From NCBI GenBank assembly GCA_946480465.1, contig CAMLJY010000117.1, positions 1 to 13,431 on the forward strand: a stretch of DNA of 13,431 bases. Reading direction: 5' to 3'. A model generated the notes under the pieces. That model did not search any database and was not told where the DNA came from. It saw only the letters and a program-made list of their open reading frames with translations. This DNA is from an uncultured Burkholderiales bacterium (GTDB taxonomy: Bacteria > Pseudomonadota > Gammaproteobacteria > Burkholderiales > Burkholderiaceae). The number at the start of each line of letters is the position of its first letter. The stretch's first letter is position 1. This document shows, piece by piece, positions 7,208 to 13,431 of this stretch. Position numbers and translations under genes: made by a program.

Positions 7208-7801
7208 TCAGATTAATCCGCCCCTTCGCAGCTCCTCCACCAGGCTATCCGCGATCATCTCGGCGCGGCCGATCGAATCCGCCTGCGCATCGCGGTGCTT
7301 GCCTTCGGTGACGCTGCTCCACACCATCTCACCGGAGCTCACCTCTTCCAGCTGCCACAGGATTTCGAAGTGCTTCCAGGCGCCCGACAGGAACATCTTC
7401 CGGGGAAGTGACAGCAGCCGGAAATCGATGGCCGCACGGCGTTCATTGCCCGCATTGGCCCGCACGCGCTGTCGCACCGGCAGGACGATACCGCCATTGA
7501 CCGCCGTCACGGACTGAGCGAACTCGCTGTCCCCGAAATGGAACGTCGCAGTCTCGACGCCGGCCGATGCAAGGCTGCGCGAAAGCCGTGCGTCGAGCAA
7601 CGACAACATCTGCGGGCCGAAGAGTGTGTCGTGCACATCGAGGAACGAATAGACGAACAGTTTGCGAGAGCGCAGGCCTACGCCGGTCCGCGCCGACTCG
7701 GTGCGCGTCACCGCCGTAGAGCACCCCGCCATCAGCCCCGCCGCCGCCAGCAGTGCCGTTCGACGGGATATGCGCAACACACCACCGTTCCGATGGTTCA
7801 T
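7208..7801 (-). CDS. Predicted lipoprotein, last gene of the protease cassette
   Basis: This 197-residue protein has an N-terminal signal (ISRRTALLAAAGLMAGCS). The lipobox LMAGC puts the lipidated Cys at 27, and the Ser after it predicts outer-membrane sorting under the Lol rule. The SRRTALL sequence also resembles a twin-arginine export motif. The mature part alternates strands and helices: LFVYSFLDVHDTLFGPQ near its start, and WQLEEVSSGEMVWSS followed by a helix ending in LVEELRRGG. This pattern recalls CsgG/TolB-N/GNA1162-type periplasmic folds, but I cannot assign a family. The start is the ATG overlapping the protease stop (ATGA) after a GAGGGAGGG ribosome-binding site; a start 7 codons upstream would lie inside the protease gene. 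It is probably a partner of the protease or of the other lipoproteins. Confidence 0.87.
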   Translation of the reverse strand: MNHRNGGVLRISRRTALLAAAGLMAGCSTAVTRTESARTGVGLRSRKLFVYSFLDVHDTLFGPQMLSLLDARLSRSLASAGVETATFHFGDSEFAQSVTAVNGGIVLPVRQRVRANAGNERRAAIDFRLLSLPRKMFLSGAWKHFEILWQLEEVSSGEMVWSSVTEGKHRDAQADSIGRAEMIADSLVEELRRGGLI

Positions 7802-8961
7802 GGATCGGCCCTCCCTCGACAAAGCACCCTCACCACTCCCGGACTCGTCCGGCGAACGACGGCAGCGACGGACAGTTCGGTCACCCCGGCTCGCTGCACG
7901 GCAACGGTCACCCCGTGCTCCTGCAGGAAGGCTCGTACCTCGGACAAGCCCACCGCGAAGTTGACGTTCTGGGCCTGGAACCGTTCAGCCAGGCGCGCCG
8001 CAACCACGCCGACCACGCCGCCATGCGGGTTCAGCACAGGCCCCCCGCTGTTGCCGGGCTGAATCGCCGCAGAGATCTGCACCATCCGGCGATCACCTTG
8101 GATGCCGCTCAGCGACGAAACAATGCCGGTCGTGACGCGGAGATCGCCACTCAGGATTTCGCTGAGCGGGAAGCCAAGCACCGAGATCGCTTCTCCCAAC
8201 TCGGCATTGGACTCGGCCAATGGAAGGGGCAGATAGGCTCCGGCTTCGACCTCGAGGAGCGCCAGGTCAGTGTCGCGATCGTCAGCGATGACTTTGGCCC
8301 GCCGCGTCGCCTCGCCCGCCACCACGTCGACCCGGCGGCAACGCTCGACGACGTGCTGGTTGGTGATGGCGAGACCACTGGCCGAGACGAAGAATCCAGA
8401 GCCGGTGCCCGAGACCAGGTAGCTCGGGTCGATGCGCGACGGAAGACTGGCCCAGGGTGGACTCTCCGGGGGCGCAGGAGTGGTTCGCTTGCCTCTTTCG
8501 TTCTGCTCGTGACCTGAACCAGGATCCGGTGCCTGGCCATCGTCCGCAACGATGCCGGCAAGGCGACACACCGTGTCAAGTTCCAGCGCCTGCCGAGTCC
8601 CTTCGTAAATCGGCCGGAACTCGTCGGCTCGAGCTGTGTGCGTTGACCACCATCGACCGTCATGCGTCGACACGTTCGTGTACTCGATTCGCTTCCGAGC
8701 CCTGCAGTCCACGCCCACGTTGCTGATCGCGGAACCGGTCTCGTTGTACTTGTAGGTTGCCCGGGTTCGGTACTTCACGAACGAACCCTCGACCGAGATC
8801 GACGCCGGGTCGATCACGTATCGATAGCTCGCATCCTCCCCGGCATCCACCGGAGCAGAGCCCGAACCTGTCGCGGCCAGCGGGCCGCCCGGCGCGACGC
8901 ACATGAACGCCGCCAATGGCACCGCGCGACATGCGAGCCGCGCAAATTCCCGTACCGCCAT
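7798..8961 (-). CDS. Secreted trypsin-like serine protease with N-terminal surface-adhesin-E-like domain
   Basis: This is a 387-residue exported protein. Residues 1-30 form a signal peptide (VPLAAFMCVAPGGPLAA). Residues 45-133 (YRYVIDPASISVEG, VKYRTRATYKYN, DCRARKRIEY) resemble the surface-adhesin protein E domain. A Pro/Gly-rich linker spans about 140-175, followed by an HtrA-like trypsin fold. The catalytic triad is visible: His203 in TNQHVV, Asp232 in DTDLALL and Ser305 in QPGNSGGP. There is no PDZ domain, so it is not DegP/HtrA proper. It should act in the periplasm or at the cell surface. The ATG follows AAGGCGAG. It lies 40 bases after a lipoprotein gene and its stop overlaps the next lipoprotein start (ATGA), so all four genes are probably co-expressed. 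The substrate is unknown. Confidence 0.9.
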   Translation of the reverse strand: MAVREFARLACRAVPLAAFMCVAPGGPLAATGSGSAPVDAGEDASYRYVIDPASISVEGSFVKYRTRATYKYNETGSAISNVGVDCRARKRIEYTNVSTHDGRWWSTHTARADEFRPIYEGTRQALELDTVCRLAGIVADDGQAPDPGSGHEQNERGKRTTPAPPESPPWASLPSRIDPSYLVSGTGSGFFVSASGLAITNQHVVERCRRVDVVAGEATRRAKVIADDRDTDLALLEVEAGAYLPLPLAESNAELGEAISVLGFPLSEILSGDLRVTTGIVSSLSGIQGDRRMVQISAAIQPGNSGGPVLNPHGGVVGVVAARLAERFQAQNVNFAVGLSEVRAFLQEHGVTVAVQRAGVTELSVAAVVRRTSPGVVRVLCRGRADP

Positions 8962-9001
8962 CAGTCTCGCCTTTGGGCCAATAGGCCGCCCACCCCGGAT
9001 G

Positions 9002-9544
9002 TCAGCGCTTGCAGCTGCGGCTCAGGTCTTCGGCCAGTTGCCGCTGCAAATCGGCCAGCGCGCGGTCAAAGGCCTCCTGGACTTCACCCTCGCCATTGGC
9101 CCAGTTGATGCTGCCGTCGACGCCGCGATAGGTCGTGGACTTGGTCGCGCCTCCGGCCGCGCTTGCGGCATGAACGCGCACGACGAGATTGGCGGACTTC
9201 AGCGTATTGATCCCGGTGATGTAGGCCTTCAGCACCTCGAGACGCAACTCCGTGGGCGCCTCATGCGAGGTGTAGCCCGGGATTGCCGCGATGCCATCGG
9301 CAAACCACTCCGCGAAGCCTTCGCCGCCCACCCCCGTGGCGTGGAGCCTGCCCAGGCCCTTGTCGTCGCGCCGGTCCTCGATCGCGCGGACAGCGAATCG
9401 GCAGCCGAGCGCGGCGGTACCCGCCTCCGGAGCGGATCGAACGGCCGGCGCTCTCACGCCGGAGACGCGCTCCGATGCGCATGCCACGAACAACACAGAC
9501 GCCAGCGTAAGTCCGGTGGCGGCGAGTGCGCGCCGCCGGTTCAT
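9002..9544 (-). CDS. Predicted YajG-like lipoprotein
   Basis: This 180-residue protein has a lipoprotein signal (RRRALAATGLTLASVLFVAC) with the lipidated Cys at 22 and Ala next to it, predicting outer-membrane sorting. The mature protein has a variable N-terminal linker, then GCRFAVRAIEDRRDDKGLGRL, a helical FAEWFADGIAAI segment, a strand LRLEVLKAYITG, a strand with SANLVVRVHA, and a C-terminal helix (EVQEAFDRALADLQRQLAEDL). This order resembles YajG-type and related auxiliary lipoproteins; the match is by eye and only moderate. The start overlaps the stop of the preceding lipoprotein (ATGA), and the protease gene follows after 40 bases. No catalytic residues are visible. Confidence 0.87.
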   Translation of the reverse strand: MNRRRALAATGLTLASVLFVACASERVSGVRAPAVRSAPEAGTAALGCRFAVRAIEDRRDDKGLGRLHATGVGGEGFAEWFADGIAAIPGYTSHEAPTELRLEVLKAYITGINTLKSANLVVRVHAASAAGGATKSTTYRGVDGSINWANGEGEVQEAFDRALADLQRQLAEDLSRSCKR

Positions 9545-10542
9545 CGAGTGCCCGGGCTGGCTGGCGTCGCGGCGGCAGTGGTCAGCGCCAGGGGCGAGGC
9601 GTTGAAGTGCAGCGAACCATCGGGGTAGCGCAGAACCTTGCCGCCGTTGCGCTCGGTCAGCACTTCAGCCGTGATGCCAGGGGCGACATCGACCTTGGGC
9701 AGCGACTCCTCCTTGGCGGCTGGCGTGCGCTGCAAGTCTTCCGCCAGCAGGCGGGCGACTTCCGCGGTGCCGTTCTTCAGGCCCAAGTGCAGCAGGCGCG
9801 CGCCGTCGGCCTTCCATGCGGCGACATGACCGGCTGGAGTGCCGGCCTTCTCGGGCACCTGCAGATGGTAGAAAACATTGCTGCGGTAAGCCGAGTTCTG
9901 CAGACCGAGTGCAGGCTCATTGGCAGCCGGCAGCACCTCCGGCAGGCCGGCGACCTTGCGGGCCTCCGCGCTGCGCGGGTAGATCTGGCCGCTCGCCGAG
10001 ATTTCGAGGGTGGAGAAGTCGCGCGAGATGCGGTAGTCGATGTTGACGAACATCACGCCATTCGACGTCGAGGCGCGGAAGGACTCTTCATAAGCCTTGG
10101 GCTCCACGGTCTTGGTCACCGCCAGGGCCGAAACCTTCATGCCCGGCACGCCCCGCAGCGCCTGCTCCAGCGCGGCGCTCATCATGTCGTCGAACTTCAC
10201 ATCGACGACTTCGTCCTTCAGGGGTCGCACGATCTCGTCGGCCGTCTTGGCACGCTCGGCGTTCACGCTCGCGTCCACCGCACCCGCCACACCACCGCAG
10301 GCCGCGGCCAAGAGGATGCCGAGTCCGGGAATGGCGCCGCACGTGGCGGCTGCGACCTGGCCTGCGGTCGAGGGCTCGAAATCGGCGTAGAGCTCCGGCT
10401 GCTTGATCCCGATCTTGACCTCCACGGGTTGGACCGCGGCGGCCACGTCCTTGGTCATGCGCTGTGTCGGCGCCAACCCTGCGCAGCCAGTCAGGGCGAG
10501 GCAAATCAGTGCCGGCAGTGCGGCACGACGGACGTCGTACAT
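9541..10542 (-). CDS. Predicted lipoprotein with internal Gly-rich hydrophobic segment, first gene of protease cassette
   Basis: This 333-residue protein has signal MYDVRRAALPALICLALTGC, a lipidated Cys at 20 and Ala next to it. A Gly/Ala-rich hydrophobic stretch (CGAIPGLGILLAAACGGVAG, residues 68-87) resembles a glycine-zipper membrane or assembly segment. Beyond it is a mixed alpha/beta region with helix FDDMMSAALEQALRGV and strand VMFVNIDYRIS, and an Ala/Pro/Thr-rich C-terminal end. I do not recognise the family. The ATG was chosen because the lipoprotein signal starts there and AGGGAG lies 8 bases upstream; the 34 residues of a longer in-frame start are not signal-like. The stop overlaps the next gene (ATGA). 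A gap of about 140 bases separates it from rng, so it is the likely first gene of the cassette. Confidence 0.87.
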   Translation of the reverse strand: MYDVRRAALPALICLALTGCAGLAPTQRMTKDVAAAVQPVEVKIGIKQPELYADFEPSTAGQVAAATCGAIPGLGILLAAACGGVAGAVDASVNAERAKTADEIVRPLKDEVVDVKFDDMMSAALEQALRGVPGMKVSALAVTKTVEPKAYEESFRASTSNGVMFVNIDYRISRDFSTLEISASGQIYPRSAEARKVAGLPEVLPAANEPALGLQNSAYRSNVFYHLQVPEKAGTPAGHVAAWKADGARLLHLGLKNGTAEVARLLAEDLQRTPAAKEESLPKVDVAPGITAEVLTERNGGKVLRYPDGSLHFNASPLALTTAAATPASPGTR

Positions 10543-10683
10543 GGGGATCTCCCTGGAAATGAATGGATTTCGAATCGCATGGCCGCGGGATTGCCACCGC
10601 GGTGCGCCGGCGATTGTCACGCTGCCCCCTCGCGCAAGGGTCACCCAGATTAGGGGGTCCCTTCGCGGCGGTTCCGGGGCTCG
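10543..10683. other. Intergenic region between rng and the protease/lipoprotein cassette
   Basis: This region probably carries the cassette promoter and the end of the rng transcript. CCGCGG occurs twice, at 10583-10588 and 10597-10602, which could form a 6-bp hairpin or a symmetric binding site. No stem followed by a U-tract was found, so no terminator is called. No convincing sigma-70 promoter stands out. Confidence 0.4.
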
Positions 10684-12162
10684 TCAGAGCAACACGATGT
10701 CGTACTGCTCCGGATTCATCGAAGGCTCCGCCGACAGCGAGATCGGCTTGCCGATGAAGTCGGACAGGCCGGCCAGGTGCTGGCTCTCTTCGTCGAGCAG
10801 CATCTCCACCACCGCCGCACTGGCCACCACGCGGAATTCGCGCGGGTTGAATTGCCGCGCCTCGCGCAGGATCTCGCGCAGGATGTCGTAGCAGACGCTG
10901 CGCGCGGTCTTGACCTGGCCGCGTCCTTCGCAGGTTGGGCAGGGCTGGCACAGCATGTGGGCCAGCGATTCGCGGGTGCGCTTGCGCGTCATCTCCACCA
11001 GGCCGAGCTGGGTGAAGCCGGACACGGTGATCTTCGTGCGGTCCTTGCTCAGCTGCTTGCGGAACTCGGCCAGCACGGCCTGCTGGTGTTCCTCGCGTGT
11101 CATGTCGATGAAGTCGACGATGATGATGCCGCCCAGGTTGCGCAGCCGCAGCTGCCGGGCGATGGCACCCGCCGCCTCGAGGTTGGTCTTGAAGATGGTG
11201 TCGTCGAAATTGCGCGCGCCGACGAAGCCGCCCGTGTTGACGTCGATGGTCGTCAGCGCCTCGGTCTGGTCGATGATCAGGTAGCCGCCCGACTTCAGAT
11301 CGACCCGGCGCGCCAGCGCGCGCGCGATCTCTTCCTCGATGCCGAAGAGGTCGAAGATCGGCCGCTCGCCCTTGTAGTGCTCCAGCTTGGCGGCGGACGA
11401 CGGCGTGTAGGCGGCGCCGAAGCGCTGCAGCGCGTCGAACTGCAGCTTGGAGTCGATGCGGATCGACTGGGTGGCGTCGTTGGCCAGGTCGCGCAGCACG
11501 CGCTCGGCCAGGTTCAGGTCCTGGTGCAGCAGCGTGCCGGGCGGCTTGGCCAGGCCCTGCGCCTTGATGGTCGCCCAGGCCTTGCGCAGGTAGGCGATGT
11601 CGTCGGCCAGTTCCTCGTCGGTCGCCTCCTCGGCGTTGGTGCGCAGGATGAAGCCGCCGGTGGGGCTGCCGTCGCCGGTCTCGGCCAGGCGCTGCATGCG
11701 CGCGCGCAGCGCCTCGCGCGCCTCCACCGAGCCGATCTTCTGCGAGATGCCGATGTGGTTGTCCTGCGGCAGGAAGACCAGCATGCGGCCGGCGATGGAG
11801 ATCTGCGTCGACAGCCGTGCGCCTTTGGTGCCGATGGGGTCCTTGATGACCTGCACCATCAGCGTCTGGCCCTCGAACACCTGGCGCTCGATCGGCACCG
11901 GCACCGCCACGTCGCCGCGCGGCACGCCGTGGTGGCCGGCGCCGTGCAGGTCGGCCACGTGCAGGAAGGCGGCGCGCTCCAAGCCGACGTCGATGAACGC
12001 GCTTTGCATGCCGGGCAGCACGCGCGCCACCTTGCCGAGGTAGACGTTGCCAACCAGCCCGCGCTCCAGCGTGCGCTCGATGTGCAGCTCCTGGACCGCG
12101 CCGTTCTCGATGACGGCGACACGCGTCTCCTGTGGGGCCCAGTTGATCAGGATGTCGTGCAT
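10684..12162 (-). CDS. rng: Ribonuclease G
   Basis: This 492-residue endoribonuclease of the RNase E/G family is close to the E. coli length (489). It cleaves single-stranded AU-rich RNA, matures the 5' end of 16S rRNA and takes part in mRNA decay in the cytoplasm. The N-terminus (MHDILINWAPQETRVAVIENG) is typical. An S1-type RNA-binding region follows (GNVYLGKVARVLPGMQSAFIDVG, about 38-120). The metal-binding catalytic aspartates are Asp307 in IDVNTGG and Asp350 in IVDFIDM. The zinc-link motif CPTC (Cys408, Cys411) joins subunits. The protein ends after the small domain without the long degradosome scaffold of RNase E, which separates rng from rne. It lies 37 bases after maf on the same strand, so co-transcription is likely, as in many proteobacteria. 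Nothing odd was seen. Confidence 0.97.
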   Translation of the reverse strand: MHDILINWAPQETRVAVIENGAVQELHIERTLERGLVGNVYLGKVARVLPGMQSAFIDVGLERAAFLHVADLHGAGHHGVPRGDVAVPVPIERQVFEGQTLMVQVIKDPIGTKGARLSTQISIAGRMLVFLPQDNHIGISQKIGSVEAREALRARMQRLAETGDGSPTGGFILRTNAEEATDEELADDIAYLRKAWATIKAQGLAKPPGTLLHQDLNLAERVLRDLANDATQSIRIDSKLQFDALQRFGAAYTPSSAAKLEHYKGERPIFDLFGIEEEIARALARRVDLKSGGYLIIDQTEALTTIDVNTGGFVGARNFDDTIFKTNLEAAGAIARQLRLRNLGGIIIVDFIDMTREEHQQAVLAEFRKQLSKDRTKITVSGFTQLGLVEMTRKRTRESLAHMLCQPCPTCEGRGQVKTARSVCYDILREILREARQFNPREFRVVASAAVVEMLLDEESQHLAGLSDFIGKPISLSAEPSMNPEQYDIVLL

Positions 12163-12199
12163 GGCGCGCGTTCTTTTCGGGGTCCGCGCGGAGCCGGGT

Positions 12200-12802
12200 C
12201 TAGAAGCTCACGCGCGCTTGTCTCAACAGGGTTGCCGTCTCGTGCAGCGGCAAACCCATGATACCGGAGTGGCTGCCGTCGATGCGGCTGATCCAGGCCG
12301 CGAAACCACCCTGGATGGCATAGGCGCCGGCCTTGCCGAACGGCTCGCCGCCGGCGACATAACGGTCGACGTCAGCGTCCGGGATCGGGGCCACGTGCAC
12401 CCGCGAATCGGACAGTGCCGCCAGCGTCCGCCGGCCGGTCCACAGGGCCACGGCGGTCAGCACGCGGTGCGTGCGGCCGGACAGCGACCGCAGCATGGCG
12501 CGCGCCTCGGCCGCATCGGCGGGCTTGCCGAGGATGCGGCGGCCCAGCGCGACGGTGGTGTCCGAGGCCAGGATCGGCCGCGGCGGCAGTCCGCGGCGCC
12601 GTGCACGCGCACGGGCGGCCTGCAGCTTCAGGCCAGTCACGCGCTGCACGTAGGCGGCGGGCAGCTCGCCCGGGTGCAGCTCTTCCAGCGCCTCGGCATC
12701 CTCGTCGGCATCGGGCAGCAGCAGTTCATGGGAGACACCCAGCTGCTCCAGCAGCTGGCGGCGGCGTGGGCTCTGGGAGGCCAGGTAGATCGTGTCCGGC
12801 AT
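12200..12802 (-). CDS. maf: Maf-like nucleoside triphosphate pyrophosphatase (YhdE type)
   Basis: This 200-residue cytoplasmic enzyme of the Maf/HAM1-like superfamily hydrolyses dTTP, UTP or modified nucleotides to the monophosphate and pyrophosphate, a house-cleaning role once linked to septum formation. Visible motifs are [11 protein letters not shown] at 8-18 (phosphate-binding loop), LASDTTV with Asp81, LGKP with Lys93, [10 protein letters not shown] at 156-165 and [11 protein letters not shown] at 177-187. Length and order match YhdE (about 197 residues). Location directly before rng also matches the E. coli yhdE-rng order. The ribosome-binding site is weak. In many relatives rlmH precedes maf; here the preceding gene is instead the Hpt-domain protein. 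Confidence 0.95.
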   Translation of the reverse strand: MPDTIYLASQSPRRRQLLEQLGVSHELLLPDADEDAEALEELHPGELPAAYVQRVTGLKLQAARARARRRGLPPRPILASDTTVALGRRILGKPADAAEARAMLRSLSGRTHRVLTAVALWTGRRTLAALSDSRVHVAPIPDADVDRYVAGGEPFGKAGAYAIQGGFAAWISRIDGSHSGIMGLPLHETATLLRQARVSF

Positions 12803-12871
12803 CGGTGCGGTCGGGGTCGGTCGCGGAGCGGGAGCGCAAGTGTCTCCCGGGCGCGGCGGGCGCTGCGGCGC

Positions 12872-13431
12872 TCAGGCGGGCGAGATCGGCGCGTCCTCGG
12901 GCGATGCCAGCAGCAGGTCGATCTCGGCCAGCACCGGTGCCAGCGCCTCCAGCACGGCGGCCAGCGCCGGCTGCGCCGCGGTGGCATCGCCCGCGGCCAG
13001 TGCCTGGTGCAGCGTGACCGCGCGCGCGGCCAGGTCGTCGGCCCCGATCGTGGCGGCCAGGCCGCGCAAGTCGTGCACCCGATGGCGCAGCTCCGCGAAG
13101 CGGCCGGCCGCCAGCGCCGGTGGCGCCTCGGTGCCGAACTGGCTCTTGGCCTCGCGAAAGCCGCGCAGCAGGCGCCGGTACAGCGCAGGGCTGCCGACGC
13201 AGCGCGCCAGCCCTTCGCTGGTGTTGAGCACGCTGGGGTGTCCAGGCACGGAGCCGGACGCCCTGGCGCCGTGCGCGGCCGTCGCCGCGGCCAGCGCCGG
13301 AACGACCGACGTGCCGGTGGCCGCGGTCATGGACAGGGGTTCGGGCTCGGTCATGGCTGCAGACGTGGGTGAGGAGGCAGGTGCAGGTGCAGGTGCAGGT
13401 GCAGGTGCAGGTGCAGGTGCAGGTGCAGGTG
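12872..13431 (-). CDS. C-terminal Hpt domain of a larger protein, probably a hybrid sensor kinase (partial)
   Basis: The last 160 codons from an internal ATG at 13354 hold a histidine phosphotransfer domain: VLNTSEGLARCVG, SPALYRRLLRGFREAKSQF, then RVHDLRGLAATIGA with the phospho-accepting His 94 residues after that ATG, and a final helix pair. Hpt domains pass phosphate between receiver domains in multistep phosphorelays. Upstream of the ATG the frame stays open to the window edge and reads as a Pro-Ala repeat, the kind of flexible linker that tethers Hpt domains to the C-terminus of hybrid histidine kinases. The true start is therefore probably outside the window. A stand-alone Hpt protein starting at 13354 is the alternative; no good ribosome-binding site precedes it. 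The stop lies 69 bases before maf. Confidence 0.85.
   Translation of the reverse strand, partial: PAPAPAPAPAPAPAPAPASSPTSAAMTEPEPLSMTAATGTSVVPALAAATAAHGARASGSVPGHPSVLNTSEGLARCVGSPALYRRLLRGFREAKSQFGTEAPPALAAGRFAELRHRVHDLRGLAATIGADDLAARAVTLHQALAAGDATAAQPALAAVLEALAPVLAEIDLLLASPEDAPISPA
13378..13431 (-). repeat. CAGGTG hexanucleotide tandem repeat encoding a Pro-Ala linker
   Basis: At least nine exact copies of a 6-base unit (CAGGTG on the plus strand) run to the window edge. On the minus strand in the Hpt frame each unit encodes Pro-Ala, with no stop. The perfect repetition makes it prone to slippage, but every gain or loss adds or removes two whole residues. The full copy number is not visible. 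Confidence 0.95.

Noticed and set aside
10583..10602. Candidate rho-independent terminator after rng
   Set aside because: The CCGCGG arms can pair, but no U-tract follows and the position is far from the rng stop. It is noted only as symmetry in the intergenic region.
10777..12261. A 494-codon plus-strand open frame
   Set aside because: It is antisense to rng, whose catalytic and zinc motifs are intact. The plus-strand product is low-complexity and unrecognisable.
12047..13372. A 441-codon plus-strand open frame
   Set aside because: It is antisense to maf and the Hpt domain. It is Arg/Gly/Gln-rich and has no motifs.
13378..13431. Possible CRISPR or other spaced repeat array
   Set aside because: The repeats are 6 bases long and directly tandem with no spacers. 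They are a coding microsatellite.

Overview
The window is GC-rich chromosomal DNA, with the GC-rich third codon positions and long antisense open frames typical of such genomes. Ribonuclease G next to a Maf pyrophosphatase, together with the overall protein style, suggests a betaproteobacterium, probably Burkholderiales. That placement is an inference; no rRNA or tRNA is present. Every gene I support lies on the minus strand, so transcription runs from high to low coordinates.

Layout, in order of transcription (right to left). (1) 13431-12872: the C-terminal end of a larger protein, with a (Pro-Ala)n linker followed by a histidine phosphotransfer (Hpt) domain, probably the tail of a hybrid sensor kinase. 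(2) 12802-10684: maf then rng, a compact housekeeping pair. (3) 10542-7208: a tight cassette of two lipoproteins, a secreted trypsin-like serine protease with an N-terminal surface-adhesin-E-like region, and a third lipoprotein. Two of its three junctions are ATGA stop/start overlaps. It looks like a cell-envelope module of unknown role. (4) 7070-4262: a three-gene unit joined by ATGA and GTGA overlaps. It encodes a small two-helix membrane protein with a PH-like tail, a 610-residue radical SAM/SPASM protein with a long extra C-terminal region, and a 153-residue protein ending in thirteen consecutive asparagines plus glycine. This is the strongest candidate for an undescribed system, with the SPASM enzyme as a possible peptide or protein maturase and the poly-Asn protein as its possible substrate. 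(5) 4261-3585: a poorly coding stretch with one weak hypothetical ORF and a 15-bp perfect inverted repeat just before the next gene. (6) 3584-1: an SbcD/YhaO-like nuclease overlapping (ATGA) an SbcC/Rad50/YhaN-like ATPase that runs off the left edge. Together they form a Mre11-Rad50-type DNA end-processing pair.

Five of the gene junctions are 4-base stop/start overlaps, so the window is organised as several translationally coupled cassettes. No CRISPR, insertion sequence, tRNA or rRNA was seen.
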